Shown here: positions 43,266 through 50,452 of the stretch, in pieces
Numbering within the stretch: the stretch's first letter is position 1
Layout of the letters: each line of letters opens with the position of its first letter
DNA from: Trichodesmium sp. MAG_R03
GTDB taxonomy: Bacteria > Cyanobacteriota > Cyanobacteriia > Cyanobacteriales > Microcoleaceae
Assembly: GCA_023356535.1 (NCBI GenBank)
Contig: JAKQYF010000008.1
Coordinates: 1 to 50,452 of the forward strand
Length of the DNA: 50,452 nt
Direction of reading: 5' to 3'
Program-made: the position numbers and the translations under genes
Notes under the pieces: model-generated
The model's database searches: none
The model's input: the letters and a program-made list of their open reading frames with translations, nothing else
Told to the model about the DNA's origin: nothing

Positions 43266-44150
43266 ATGGAATTAAAAACCATCGCAATATTAATGACTTG
43301 CTATAACCGCAAAGAAAAAACTATGGCAAGTTTAGCGGGGATATTTAAGCAAAAAATCCTAGAAAATATCCAACTGCAAGTTTATCTAGTTGATGATGGT
43401 AGTGCCGACGGTACCTCTGAGGCAGTTGCCCAAACATACCCTCAAGTCAAAATTATTCCTGGGGATGGCGGTCTATTTTGGAATGGTGGTACAAGACTTG
43501 CTTTTGCCACAGCACTCCAAGATGACCGAGACTATTATATGTGGCTCAACGACGATACTAACCTCTACTCCGAAGCAATAGAGAAATTACTCTCAACTTT
43601 AGACGAGATTATTAAAATAGGAGCAGTAAACCCTGTAATAGTTGGTTCGACCTGTGACCCAGAAACTGGCAATCTAACTTATGGTGGTATGATGCGTAAA
43701 ACCTGGTGGCATCCAATTAAGTATAACTTAATTCAGCCAACAGAAGAACCCCAAATTTGTCACACCATGAATGGTAATTGTGTACTTATTCCTAAATCTA
43801 CTGCCAAAGTTGTGGGAAATTTAGACTCCAATTTCGTTCATAGTACAGGAGATATTGACTATGGTTTACGGGTGAATAAAGCAGGGGGTTCAGTTTGGTT
43901 AGCTCCTGGTTATGTAGGAACTTGTACCATTAATCCTCCAGAAACAGATATTTGGGAAAATCAGAATCTTACCTTTTCCCAACGTCTGCAAAAAATTAAA
44001 CAGCCAAAAGGTTTACCCGTCCAAGAATGGAAGGTATTTACCCAACGTCATGCCGGATTATTATGGCCCTTTTATTGGGGATTACCTTATCTAAGGTTGC
44101 TATTGGCGGGTATATTTAGTGGCAAAATGGGGAGTCGGATTAATGATTGA
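43266..44150 (+). CDS. Glycosyltransferase family 2 (GT-A fold), rhamnosyltransferase-like
   Basis: A 294-residue GT-A enzyme. I use ATG 43266, which starts MELKTIAILMTCYNRKEKTM; the open frame begins at a TTG 12 codons earlier. The donor-binding motifs are VYLVDDGSADGTSEAV (DDGS) and the DXD-like WLNDDTNLYSEAIEKLL. The acceptor side has MNGNCVLIPKSTAKVVGNLD and STGDIDYGLRVNKAGG. This arrangement (GGLFWNGGTRLAFATAL) is typical of WbbL-like transferases that often transfer rhamnose. It lies 39 bases after the previous gene in the same operon. Confidence 0.9.
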   Translation: MELKTIAILMTCYNRKEKTMASLAGIFKQKILENIQLQVYLVDDGSADGTSEAVAQTYPQVKIIPGDGGLFWNGGTRLAFATALQDDRDYYMWLNDDTNLYSEAIEKLLSTLDEIIKIGAVNPVIVGSTCDPETGNLTYGGMMRKTWWHPIKYNLIQPTEEPQICHTMNGNCVLIPKSTAKVVGNLDSNFVHSTGDIDYGLRVNKAGGSVWLAPGYVGTCTINPPETDIWENQNLTFSQRLQKIKQPKGLPVQEWKVFTQRHAGLLWPFYWGLPYLRLLLAGIFSGKMGSRIND

Positions 44151-44200
44151 TGAGGATTTTATCTCTCATGTCGTCAATTAAAACTTTGAAGGTCTCTAAG

Positions 44201-44824
44201 ATGGAAACAATTCAACTAAATCTAGGATGTGGAAATTAAGTAGTTACAGACTGGATTAATGTAGACTATTTTATTGGAGCAAGACTATCAAGAATACCAG
44301 GGTTTTCGTGGTTGAATAAAAAGCTTAAATTATTTGAACTGGAATGGGATGAAGATATATTTATTCATAATTTAACAACTAAATTTCCTTGGAAAAAAGA
44401 GACCGTTGATATTATCTATAGCTCCCATACTTTAGAACACTTTGATAAAGAACAAGGTAAACTATTTTTAAGTGAATGTTACCGAGTTTTGAAAAAAAAT
44501 GGGATAATCAGAATAGTAGTGCCAGATTTAAAATGTTTTGTATAGCACTACTTAAAGGGTGAGATTTTAGCAGAATATTTCATAGAAAATTTGTATGTTT
44601 TGTATGAATAGTCTGGGGATACTTTATTGAAAAATAAACTTGCTCCTTGGTTTAGGTCTCCACATAAATGTATGTATGATAGTTCCAATTTAATTAGAAT
44701 TATGTCTTATTTTGGATTTACAAGTTATAGTAGGCAACCTTTTGAAAGTGAGATTCCAAATATTAAGAACGTTGAGTTAGAAGAGCGGACTAAGGAAGCA
44801 GTGATTATTGAGGCGAGGAAATAG
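44201..44824 (+). pseudogene. COG4627-type methyltransferase with three in-frame stops
   Basis: From ATG 44201 a single frame reads METIQLNLGCGN, TAA (44237-44239), VVTDWINVDYFIGARLS, then WKKETVDIIYSSHTLEHFDK, FLSECYRVLKKNGIIRIVVP and DLKCFV. TAG (44543-44545) follows, then HYLKGEILAEYF, TAG (44609-44611), and LAPWFRSPHKCMYDSSNLIR up to RTKEAVIIEARK. It is a complete class I methyltransferase by content, with LNLGCGN as motif I, and no base is missing from the frame. It cannot yield a full protein without readthrough of three stops. It remains in line with the surrounding operon. Confidence 0.85.
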
Positions 44825-44866
44825 CTATTTCTGAGTAAATTAAATTACTAAAGTAGAGATATAATT

Positions 44867-45994
44867 ATGGTAAGGCGCGTTGCTCTATTAACAAACTTTA
44901 TTCCTCCCCATAGGTTGCCTTTGTATCAGGCGATCGCTCAACGAGTCTCAGAATTTCAAGTATTTATTTCTACCCCAATGGAAGCTAACCGCAGTTGGCA
45001 AACAAACTGGGAAGGATTAAATGTTACGATTCAAAAAAATTTTACCCTTCAACGTACCTGGCGACATCCTCAAGGTTTTTCTGAGCCACTATATATTCAT
45101 ATCCCCTACGACACCCTTTGGTTACTCCACCAATATCAACCAGATGTCATAATTTCTGGGGAACTGGGAATGCGGAGTCTCCAAGCAGCACTTTACCGAA
45201 AATTCCATCCCAAAACTAGACTTGTCCTCTGGGCAACAATTTCCGAATATAGTGAAAAAGGTCGAGGTTGGTTAAGACATCAGTTAAGGCGTGTACTTTT
45301 ACCCCAAGCAGATGCAGTACTTGTCAATGGCAATAGTGGGAAACGCTATATTCGTAACTTTGACATTTCCTCAGAAAAAATCTTTTTTGCTCCCTATACT
45401 ACTAACATCTCTCCCTTTCTAGCTATTCCTTTATCTAAAGAATCTCACCAAGTCTACCGTCTATTATCAGTAGGACAACTGGTAGAGCGTAAAGGATTGG
45501 TACCATTTATGACTACTTTAGTCAAGTGGGGGGAGAATCATCCCGAACAAAATCTCGAATTTTGGATAGTAGGTAGGGGCACTTTACGGGAAACTTTAGC
45601 AGCACAACCACTGCCAGAAAATGTTAAAGTTAAGTTTCTTGGCAATATCGAATATCAAAAACTTCCAGAAGTTTATGCCGAAGCTGGGATTTTTATCTTT
45701 CCAACCCTAGCTGATGAGTGGGGTGTAGTGACTAATGAAGCAATGGCAGCAGGGTTGCCAGTATTGGGAAGTCTTTACAGTCAGTCTGTAGAAGAATTAG
45801 TTGAAGATAATGTAACAGGTTGGGTATTTCGTCCAGATAATCAAGAAGAAATTTATTGCGCTTTAGAAAAAACTCTAGCAACAACCGAAGATGAGTTGGC
45901 CCAAATGCGGGTTATGGCTCGCGATCGCATCCAATACCTGACTCCTGACTTTGTAGCTGATAATATTTTAGAAGCTATTGGCTACGTTACTTAG
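44867..45994 (+). CDS. Glycosyltransferase family 4
   Basis: A 375-residue GT-B enzyme. The N-terminus VRRVALLTNFIPPHRLPLYQ is characteristic of a subgroup in exopolysaccharide clusters. PDVIISGELGMRSLQAALYR and QADAVLVNGNSGKRYIRNFD define the acceptor half. VYRLLSVGQLVERKGLVPFM, FLGNIEYQKLPEVYAEAGIF and DEWGVVTNEAMAAGLPVL (EX7E-like) define the donor half. Its codon and GC usage look slightly richer than those of neighbouring genes. It is probably part of the same transcript despite the pseudogene before it. Confidence 0.9.
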   Translation: MVRRVALLTNFIPPHRLPLYQAIAQRVSEFQVFISTPMEANRSWQTNWEGLNVTIQKNFTLQRTWRHPQGFSEPLYIHIPYDTLWLLHQYQPDVIISGELGMRSLQAALYRKFHPKTRLVLWATISEYSEKGRGWLRHQLRRVLLPQADAVLVNGNSGKRYIRNFDISSEKIFFAPYTTNISPFLAIPLSKESHQVYRLLSVGQLVERKGLVPFMTTLVKWGENHPEQNLEFWIVGRGTLRETLAAQPLPENVKVKFLGNIEYQKLPEVYAEAGIFIFPTLADEWGVVTNEAMAAGLPVLGSLYSQSVEELVEDNVTGWVFRPDNQEEIYCALEKTLATTEDELAQMRVMARDRIQYLTPDFVADNILEAIGYVT

Positions 45995-46035
45995 GTTAAA
46001 TCTTGTTAAAATTATTTTCATTTTAAGTAAATAAA

Positions 46036-46269
46036 ATGGATATTCACAGAATATATAGTCCTTTTTTAATCTATTTTCGTCGGCAAAGATTGGAATTTCT
46101 TTACAAGTTATTTTCCATCAATGAATCAACCAATTTATTAGATGTTGGAGGAGATTTATTTTTTTGGGAGCTAGCTAAAAATATTGGTTTTCCTTCTCCT
46201 GAATCAAAACTATCCCCTATTGCAAGAGTACCTCGTGTCTCAAAGCATTTTTATATACAACTCAAATAG
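46036..46269 (+). pseudogene. Truncated class I methyltransferase, N-terminal fragment
   Basis: The 77 codons begin MDIHRIYSPFLIYFRRQRLE and contain motif I NLLDVGGDLFFWELAKNIG, the start of a SAM-binding fold. After about residue 55 (SPIARVPRVSKHFYIQLK) the sequence is unrelated to the family and stops. A TAGGATTGTTATT sequence at 46267-46279, close to the end of the dispersed TATAGCAATCCTA elements, sits at the break. Truncation by an element or deletion is therefore likely. The remaining peptide lacks everything needed for catalysis. Confidence 0.65.
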
Positions 46270-46283
46270 GATTGTTATTTGCT

Positions 46284-47117
46284 ATGATGAAATTGTTGAA
46301 ATCCTTGCTTCCCTACATACCTGGTGCTAAATTTTTATTGATGCCCTTAAGATTCTATAATGCTCTAAAGGTTTATCACAGATTACCAAGTCAAATTTTG
46401 AGTTGGGTTTTTACTTCTCAAGAATGGACTAACATAACTTATGAATTAACAGACTTGAATAAAAAATACCTAACCTGTTTTATATCCCAAATAACTAATA
46501 CTGACAGAGAAAAAGTAAGAGAATATTTAGAAGAATTAGAGAACGACGATAACTTGAAAAAACACATCCAAGAAACAACTTTAAAAAGCCCTAGGTCATT
46601 CATTTCTGATGCAGAGGCAAGATATGGTCGTAGATTAGGCTGGTATGCCCTTGTGAGAATAAAAAAACCAAAAATTGTTGTAGAAACAGGAGTAGATAAA
46701 GGTTTAGGTTCTGTTGTACTGGCTGTAGCGCTAATGAAAAATGCCGAAGAAGGATTTAACGGGCATCTCTATTGCACGGACTACAACCCAGAAGCTGGTT
46801 TTCTATTAACAGAACCTTATAGTTCGTATGGAACGATAATCTATGGTGATTCCATAGAAACTTTAAAGTCTTTTGATCGCGGAATTGATATTCTAATAAC
46901 TGACAGCGATCATAAATTTAATTATGAATTACAAGAATATGAGACAGTTGAAAAACAGCTTCAAGAAGGTTTTCTGATAATCTCAGATACGGCTCACTAC
47001 AGTTCTACACTAATTAAATTTGCTGAATCAAGAAATTTAAAATTTTTGTTTTTCCAGGAACAACCAAAAGATATATGGTTTCCGGGGGGAGGCATTGGTA
47101 TTGCTTATCAAGATTAA
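46284..47117 (+). CDS. Class I SAM-dependent methyltransferase
   Basis: A 277-residue protein. Two adjacent ATGs (46284, 46287) are good starts. The N-terminal 100 residues are helical and basic. The catalytic domain begins with SDAEARYGRRLGWYALVRIK, followed by KPKIVVETGVDKGLGSVVLA (motif I), HLYCTDYNPEAGFLLTEPYS, IIYGDSIETLKSFDRGIDIL and ILITDSDHKFNYELQEYETV. This ordering fits Methyltransf_24-type enzymes common in cell-surface glycan clusters. The substrate is probably a sugar of the repeat unit, inferred from context. An inverted-repeat element begins two bases after the stop. Confidence 0.82.
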   Translation: MMKLLKSLLPYIPGAKFLLMPLRFYNALKVYHRLPSQILSWVFTSQEWTNITYELTDLNKKYLTCFISQITNTDREKVREYLEELENDDNLKKHIQETTLKSPRSFISDAEARYGRRLGWYALVRIKKPKIVVETGVDKGLGSVVLAVALMKNAEEGFNGHLYCTDYNPEAGFLLTEPYSSYGTIIYGDSIETLKSFDRGIDILITDSDHKFNYELQEYETVEKQLQEGFLIISDTAHYSSTLIKFAESRNLKFLFFQEQPKDIWFPGGGIGIAYQD

Positions 47118-47118
47118 C

Positions 47119-47224
47119 GCGATGTGCAACTTTATACGAAAATACAACGGTTTCTCCCCTGATGGCTGAAAAGGTTATTTTTAGAACTCCCATTATTTTG
47201 TAGGTTGGGAAAAGTTGCACATGC
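47119..47224. mobile_element. 106-bp inverted-repeat element, ATGTGCAACTTT termini
   Basis: GCGATGTGCAACTTT (47119-47133) and AAAAGTTGCACATGC (47210-47224) are inverted complements with one mismatch. The interior is non-coding. It is the only copy in the window, so its mobility is inferred from form only; it may instead be a long intercistronic hairpin. Confidence 0.6.
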
Positions 47225-47303
47225 CGTTTATCTAGTGCCTTAAAACTATAACTTTATAGAGGGTTTGCTAAAATTCAAAATTTAAAGTTGTCAGGATGAA
47301 GCA

Positions 47304-48587
47304 GTGAGTCAATTGAAGAAAATTTTAAAGCGGATAATTCTTGTTTCCTTATTTCTACTTGCTAGTGTCGGGAGTATTTTGGCTTTGAATAGTCAAAACC
47401 TCCAACCACCCGCTACTATTATTCCACCAAGTTTTTTTGGGATGCACGTTCACCATGTAGTCTGGCAACCTCCTCATGTTAAACAGCTTACACCTTGGCC
47501 GAGGGTTCCTTTTTCACAACTACGTTTGTGGGTTTCTGCTATTGCATGGCCGTCACTAGAACCGGAACCAGGAAAATGGAACTTTCAAATTTTAGATAAA
47601 TATATAGATATAGCAGCAAAACATAATGTCGAACCACTACTGACATTAGGTCAGTCTCCTCCCTGGGCCTCTGCTAGACCAAGCGATCGCTCTCCCTATA
47701 GACCAGGTTGGCCTGCCGAACCGAAAAATATAGAAGACTGGCGTAACTATGTTCGTACTGTTGCCACCCGCTACAAAGGAAAAATTCCCTATTACGAGAT
47801 TTGGAACGAACCTAATTTAAAGCATTATTTTTCTGGTACCAGCAAAACAATGTTGAATTTATCTAAGGAAGCTTACCAAATTCTCAAGGAAGTAGACCCT
47901 AATATTAAAGTAGTCTCTCCATCTATGACCACAGTTGAAGATGGCTTAGTTTGGTTAGAAGAATTTTTAAGAGATGGTGGTAAAAATTATATTGATGTAA
48001 TTGGCTACCATTTTTATGTACCAAACGAACCTCCAGAAAAAATGCTATCGGAAATTATGCAAGTCAAAAAAATAATGACTAAATATGGAGTAGAAAAAAT
48101 ACCTCTTTGGAATACGGAGGCTGGTTGGTTAGGGAAAGAACCTTTTGAAGATGAACATAAAGGAGCAGCTTATGTTGCTAGAGCTTATATTTTAAATTGG
48201 TTGGCAGGAGTTGAACGTTTTTATTGGTATTCTTGGGATAGTCCTTTTGGATTAAAGTTAAATATGACTACTGAAGATGCTAAGACTCTAACTCCTGCTG
48301 GTATTGCCTACGGACAAATTCAAAAATGGTTAGTAGGGGCAAAGATGGAAAGTTGTAATTCTAATTGGCGAAAAATATGGATGTGTCAGCTTACTCGCGA
48401 TAATAATTATCAAGGTTATGTTATTTGGTATCCAGAGGGAAAGTTAGATTTTCAAATTCCCCAAGAATGGGGTATTAAACGAGTTAGTAATTTAGCAGGA
48501 GATAGCTATAAATTATCAGGTTTAAAATTAGAAATTGGTTCTTTACCTTTACTATTAGATAGTTATAGTCATTCTGATTTAGATTGA
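47304..48587 (+). CDS. Clan GH-A glycoside hydrolase (GH39/PslG-like), membrane-anchored
   Basis: A 427-residue periplasmic glycosidase. An uncleaved or cleaved signal helix spans about 9-28 (KRIILVSLFLLASVGSILAL). The TIM-barrel shows FGMHVHHVVWQPP, RLWVSAIAWPSLEPEPGKWN, the acid/base Glu169 in YYEIWNEPNLKHYF, DVIGYHFYVPNEPPE, and the nucleophile Glu272 in PLWNTEAGW. A small beta domain follows. This matches the layout of PslG, an endoglycosidase within the Pseudomonas Psl locus that trims polymer during synthesis, so a similar role is inferred. The start is GTG 47304. The last codons (YSHSDLD and TGA) come from an inserted element. Confidence 0.88.
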   Translation: MSQLKKILKRIILVSLFLLASVGSILALNSQNLQPPATIIPPSFFGMHVHHVVWQPPHVKQLTPWPRVPFSQLRLWVSAIAWPSLEPEPGKWNFQILDKYIDIAAKHNVEPLLTLGQSPPWASARPSDRSPYRPGWPAEPKNIEDWRNYVRTVATRYKGKIPYYEIWNEPNLKHYFSGTSKTMLNLSKEAYQILKEVDPNIKVVSPSMTTVEDGLVWLEEFLRDGGKNYIDVIGYHFYVPNEPPEKMLSEIMQVKKIMTKYGVEKIPLWNTEAGWLGKEPFEDEHKGAAYVARAYILNWLAGVERFYWYSWDSPFGLKLNMTTEDAKTLTPAGIAYGQIQKWLVGAKMESCNSNWRKIWMCQLTRDNNYQGYVIWYPEGKLDFQIPQEWGIKRVSNLAGDSYKLSGLKLEIGSLPLLLDSYSHSDLD

Positions 48588-48657
48588 GACAAGATTTTCT
48601 TGCTGTGAAAGGGTTTTTAGCTGAAAAAGTATCCCATTCTTATTCGGAATTACTATA
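48564..48657 (+). mobile_element. 94-bp MITE-like element, TAGTCATTT family, overlapping a gene end
   Basis: TATAGTCATTCTGATTTAGA begins inside the glycosidase gene and GGAATTACTATA closes the element at 48657. It shares TTTAGATTGAGACAAG, CTTGCTGTGAAAGG and CCATTCTTATTCGGA with the other copies. The host gene's stop TGA is the one in GATTGAGAC of the element. Confidence 0.75.
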
Positions 48658-48738
48658 AATGAAGGGGTTGGGTGTCAGGGAGGAGTTGAAAGTAATAGCT
48701 GATAGCTGACTGCTTAGAATAGGATTAAGAATAATTAT

Positions 48739-48831
48739 TATAGTCATTTTAAATAAGAATGAGACTATTTTTCGCCTGAAATACTTTCATAGCAAGAAAC
48801 ACTTGTCTCAATCTCAAGTGAAACGACTATA
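48739..48831 (-). mobile_element. 93-bp MITE-like element, TAGTCATTT family, opposite orientation
   Basis: TATAGTCATTTTAAATAAGA and GTGAAACGACTATA form the ends. It is inverted relative to the copy at 48564-48657 and lies 81 bases after it, so the pair could fold into a larger cruciform or join in rearrangement. Confidence 0.75.
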
Positions 48832-48904
48832 ATTATGACAATTTCAAAAATACAATTTTCTACTTCTATATAAGAAGACTGATTACCCATATTTAAGAGA
48901 ATTT

Positions 48905-50035
48905 ATGCACATCTTAATCTCAGCTCTTAGTCGGTTCAATTGTCCTAGTGGTATTTGTAGATATGCTACTAATTTAGCTAAATGTTTAGGCGAGATTGAG
49001 CAAATTTCTAGAATTACTTTAGTATTAGGCAGTTGGCAAGAAAAATATTTTATTGAAGATTTACAAATTGATTCAGAAAAAATCAAAATTTTTCCAGTAA
49101 ATATTAAAAATAGCTCTATTTATAGGAATATATGGTTTATTTTTCAACTACCTAAATTAACCAAAATTATTAACCCTGAATTGCTTCATATCTCTTTCCC
49201 TATACCGTTTATTAGATTTTTATTTCCCTGCTCTGTAGTAGCAACTATCCACGATTTTTATCCCTTTGAAAACCCAGATAATTTTGGATTTCCTAATTAC
49301 ATATTTAATCAATTATTCACTAAAATATGTGTCAAAAATGCTGATGGCATAACTTGTGTATCTCAAGTAACTTTATCCAGATTAAGATATTATTTTCCCA
49401 AGATTTATCGGAAAAAATTATCTACCGTAATTTATAACTATGTTAATTTTAAAAACATCCAATCTAAATCGATTAACATGATAGAAAATACTCCTTTTAT
49501 TTTGGCTGTTGCTCAACATAGAAAAAATAAAAACTTAGATTTATTAGTACAAACTTATGGTTTCTTAGTTCAGAATGAGCAAATAAATTCTCAAACTAAA
49601 TTAGTTATTGTTGGTAGCGAAGGTCCTGAAACTAAGAAATTAGTACAATTAGTTAATAATCTTTCATTAGAAAAATCTGTAATCTTTACCTCATCTTTGT
49701 CAGATCCAGAATTATGCTGGTTATATCAAAATTGTGAGTTATTTGTTTGCACCTCTACTAGTGAAGGATTTTGCTTGCCTTTAGTGGAAGCATTATATTT
49801 TTCCTGTAAAATTGTTTGCTCTGATATTCCTATTTTGAGGGAAGTAGGTGATTCAAATTGTACTTATTTCAGTTTGGCAGGAGAAACTATTAAAATTTTA
49901 TCCACAGCTATTATTAATGTCTATAGGCAGGATATAATTAAGTCTAAAATGAATAATTTTAGGTTTGGAAAAGCAACTGTAGTAGAAAAATATCTTGACT
50001 TTTATCATAAAATTATGTCGTGTAACTATGAATAA
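48905..50035 (+). CDS. Glycosyltransferase family 4
   Basis: A 376-residue GT-B enzyme. The N-terminus MHILISALSRFNCPSGICRY is followed by VVATIHDFYPFENPDNFGFP, VKNADGITCVSQVTLSRLRY and FILAVAQHRKNKNLDLLVQT. SSLSDPELCWLYQNCELFVC and the EX7E site TSTSEGFCLPLVEALYFSCK complete the donor half. It is more AT-rich and has more Cys than the other transferases of this locus, which hints at a different origin, though this is only an impression. It should act on the same polysaccharide. Confidence 0.9.
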   Translation: MHILISALSRFNCPSGICRYATNLAKCLGEIEQISRITLVLGSWQEKYFIEDLQIDSEKIKIFPVNIKNSSIYRNIWFIFQLPKLTKIINPELLHISFPIPFIRFLFPCSVVATIHDFYPFENPDNFGFPNYIFNQLFTKICVKNADGITCVSQVTLSRLRYYFPKIYRKKLSTVIYNYVNFKNIQSKSINMIENTPFILAVAQHRKNKNLDLLVQTYGFLVQNEQINSQTKLVIVGSEGPETKKLVQLVNNLSLEKSVIFTSSLSDPELCWLYQNCELFVCTSTSEGFCLPLVEALYFSCKIVCSDIPILREVGDSNCTYFSLAGETIKILSTAIINVYRQDIIKSKMNNFRFGKATVVEKYLDFYHKIMSCNYE

Positions 50036-50383
50036 ATATAAAATCAACAAATTTTGATCACGGGTAATCTAAAATCAGGAAACAATAAAAATTCGTATCT
50101 TTAAGTATCCATAATTTCCTATCAAATTCCTGAGAGCAAAAACTTTGACACATATCATGTAATCAATATAGATATTTCTCTATAAAAACAATCAAATATT
50201 AACAATAGGTAATACCAAATTCGGCAATCAAAGACACCTTTTTTTCTTCTCTCTAACCCTATCCCCATTTGCCCTATAGTTGATCTCCTCATCTCCACAA
50301 CAGGAGACTTTATAAATCGGATCTACTAGTCAAATTAAATTGATGCACATAAAAAAGTTTAAATTAATTTTTTCAGAAAAATT
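50036..50383. other. Intergenic spacer, nothing recognised
   Basis: AT-rich DNA between two glycosyltransferase genes. No element end, hairpin or frame stands out. Confidence 0.45.
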
Positions 50384-50452
50384 ATGAGAATCCTCAGTAT
50401 TCATAATCGTTATCTAATTCGTGGGGGAGAAGATCAATCTCGTGAGTTGGAG
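50384..50452 (+). CDS. Partial glycosyltransferase family 4, N-terminus only
   Basis: The frame from ATG 50384 runs open to the window edge and encodes MRILSIHNRYLIRGGEDQ and a few more residues. The start MxIL-HNRY-RGGED is typical of GT4 enzymes, whose Gly-rich loop after the first strand binds the acceptor. It shows that the exopolysaccharide locus continues to the right. Confidence 0.75.
   Translation, partial: MRILSIHNRYLIRGGEDQSRELE

Overview
The window is AT-rich cyanobacterial chromosome. Photosystem I psaE, the NDH-1 subunit gene ndhO, a PEP-CTERM protein, and about twenty copies of the HIP1 octamer (GCGATCGC) support this. Long gene-poor spacers, many small inverted-repeat elements, broken transposases and nonsense-bearing pseudogenes resemble Trichodesmium and its filamentous marine relatives. 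The genus is an inference from base composition and low coding density, not something I could test.

Left part (1-19300): housekeeping and small accessory genes lie in a repeat-littered background. They include a Tat-type lipoprotein of the NMT1/SsuA-like ABC substrate-binding family, TerD, 16S rRNA dimethyltransferase RsmA/KsgA, a membrane NACHT NTPase, an SH3b protein, a TPR protein, gpmI-secG, a repeat-containing Pro-rich lipoprotein, a MORN-repeat protein, psaE, mutM (TTG start) and ndhO. Between them are an IS630 transposase relic, a decayed methyltransferase, a Uma2-like pseudogene cut by an interspersed element, and a TnpB tail relic that still carries a structured omega-RNA-like right end. 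An orphan intrinsic terminator at 6045-6076 marks a possible unannotated small RNA.

Middle (19300-28975): a fused HyuA-HyuB (5-oxoprolinase type) protein with an unusual internal insertion is followed by a 1.67 kb tandem array. Its two related monomers, about 200 bp (A) and 167 bp (B), alternate strictly as A-B-A-B-A-B-A-B-A, which is a higher-order repeat. Then come homoserine kinase thrB, an inverted-repeat element containing an IS605-like end, and a PEP-CTERM secreted protein.

Right part (28975-50452): a Wzx/Wzy-type exopolysaccharide locus. It encodes a Wzc-like co-polymerase/ATPase, a Wza-like SLBB export protein, a Wzy/O-antigen-ligase-like polymerase and a Wzx flippase. It also has five glycosyltransferases (one cut by the window end), several SAM-dependent methyltransferases and a PslG-like periplasmic glycosidase. 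The likely logic is that lipid-linked repeats are built by the glycosyltransferases and decorated by methyltransferases. They would then be flipped by Wzx, polymerised by Wzy under Wzc control, exported through the Wza-like protein and trimmed by the glycosidase. The locus is eroding: a sulfotransferase and a methyltransferase each carry three in-frame stop codons without frameshift, another methyltransferase is frameshifted, and another is truncated. At least five families of short inverted-repeat (MITE-like) elements are scattered through the window, and one of them supplies the last codons and stop of the glycosidase gene.
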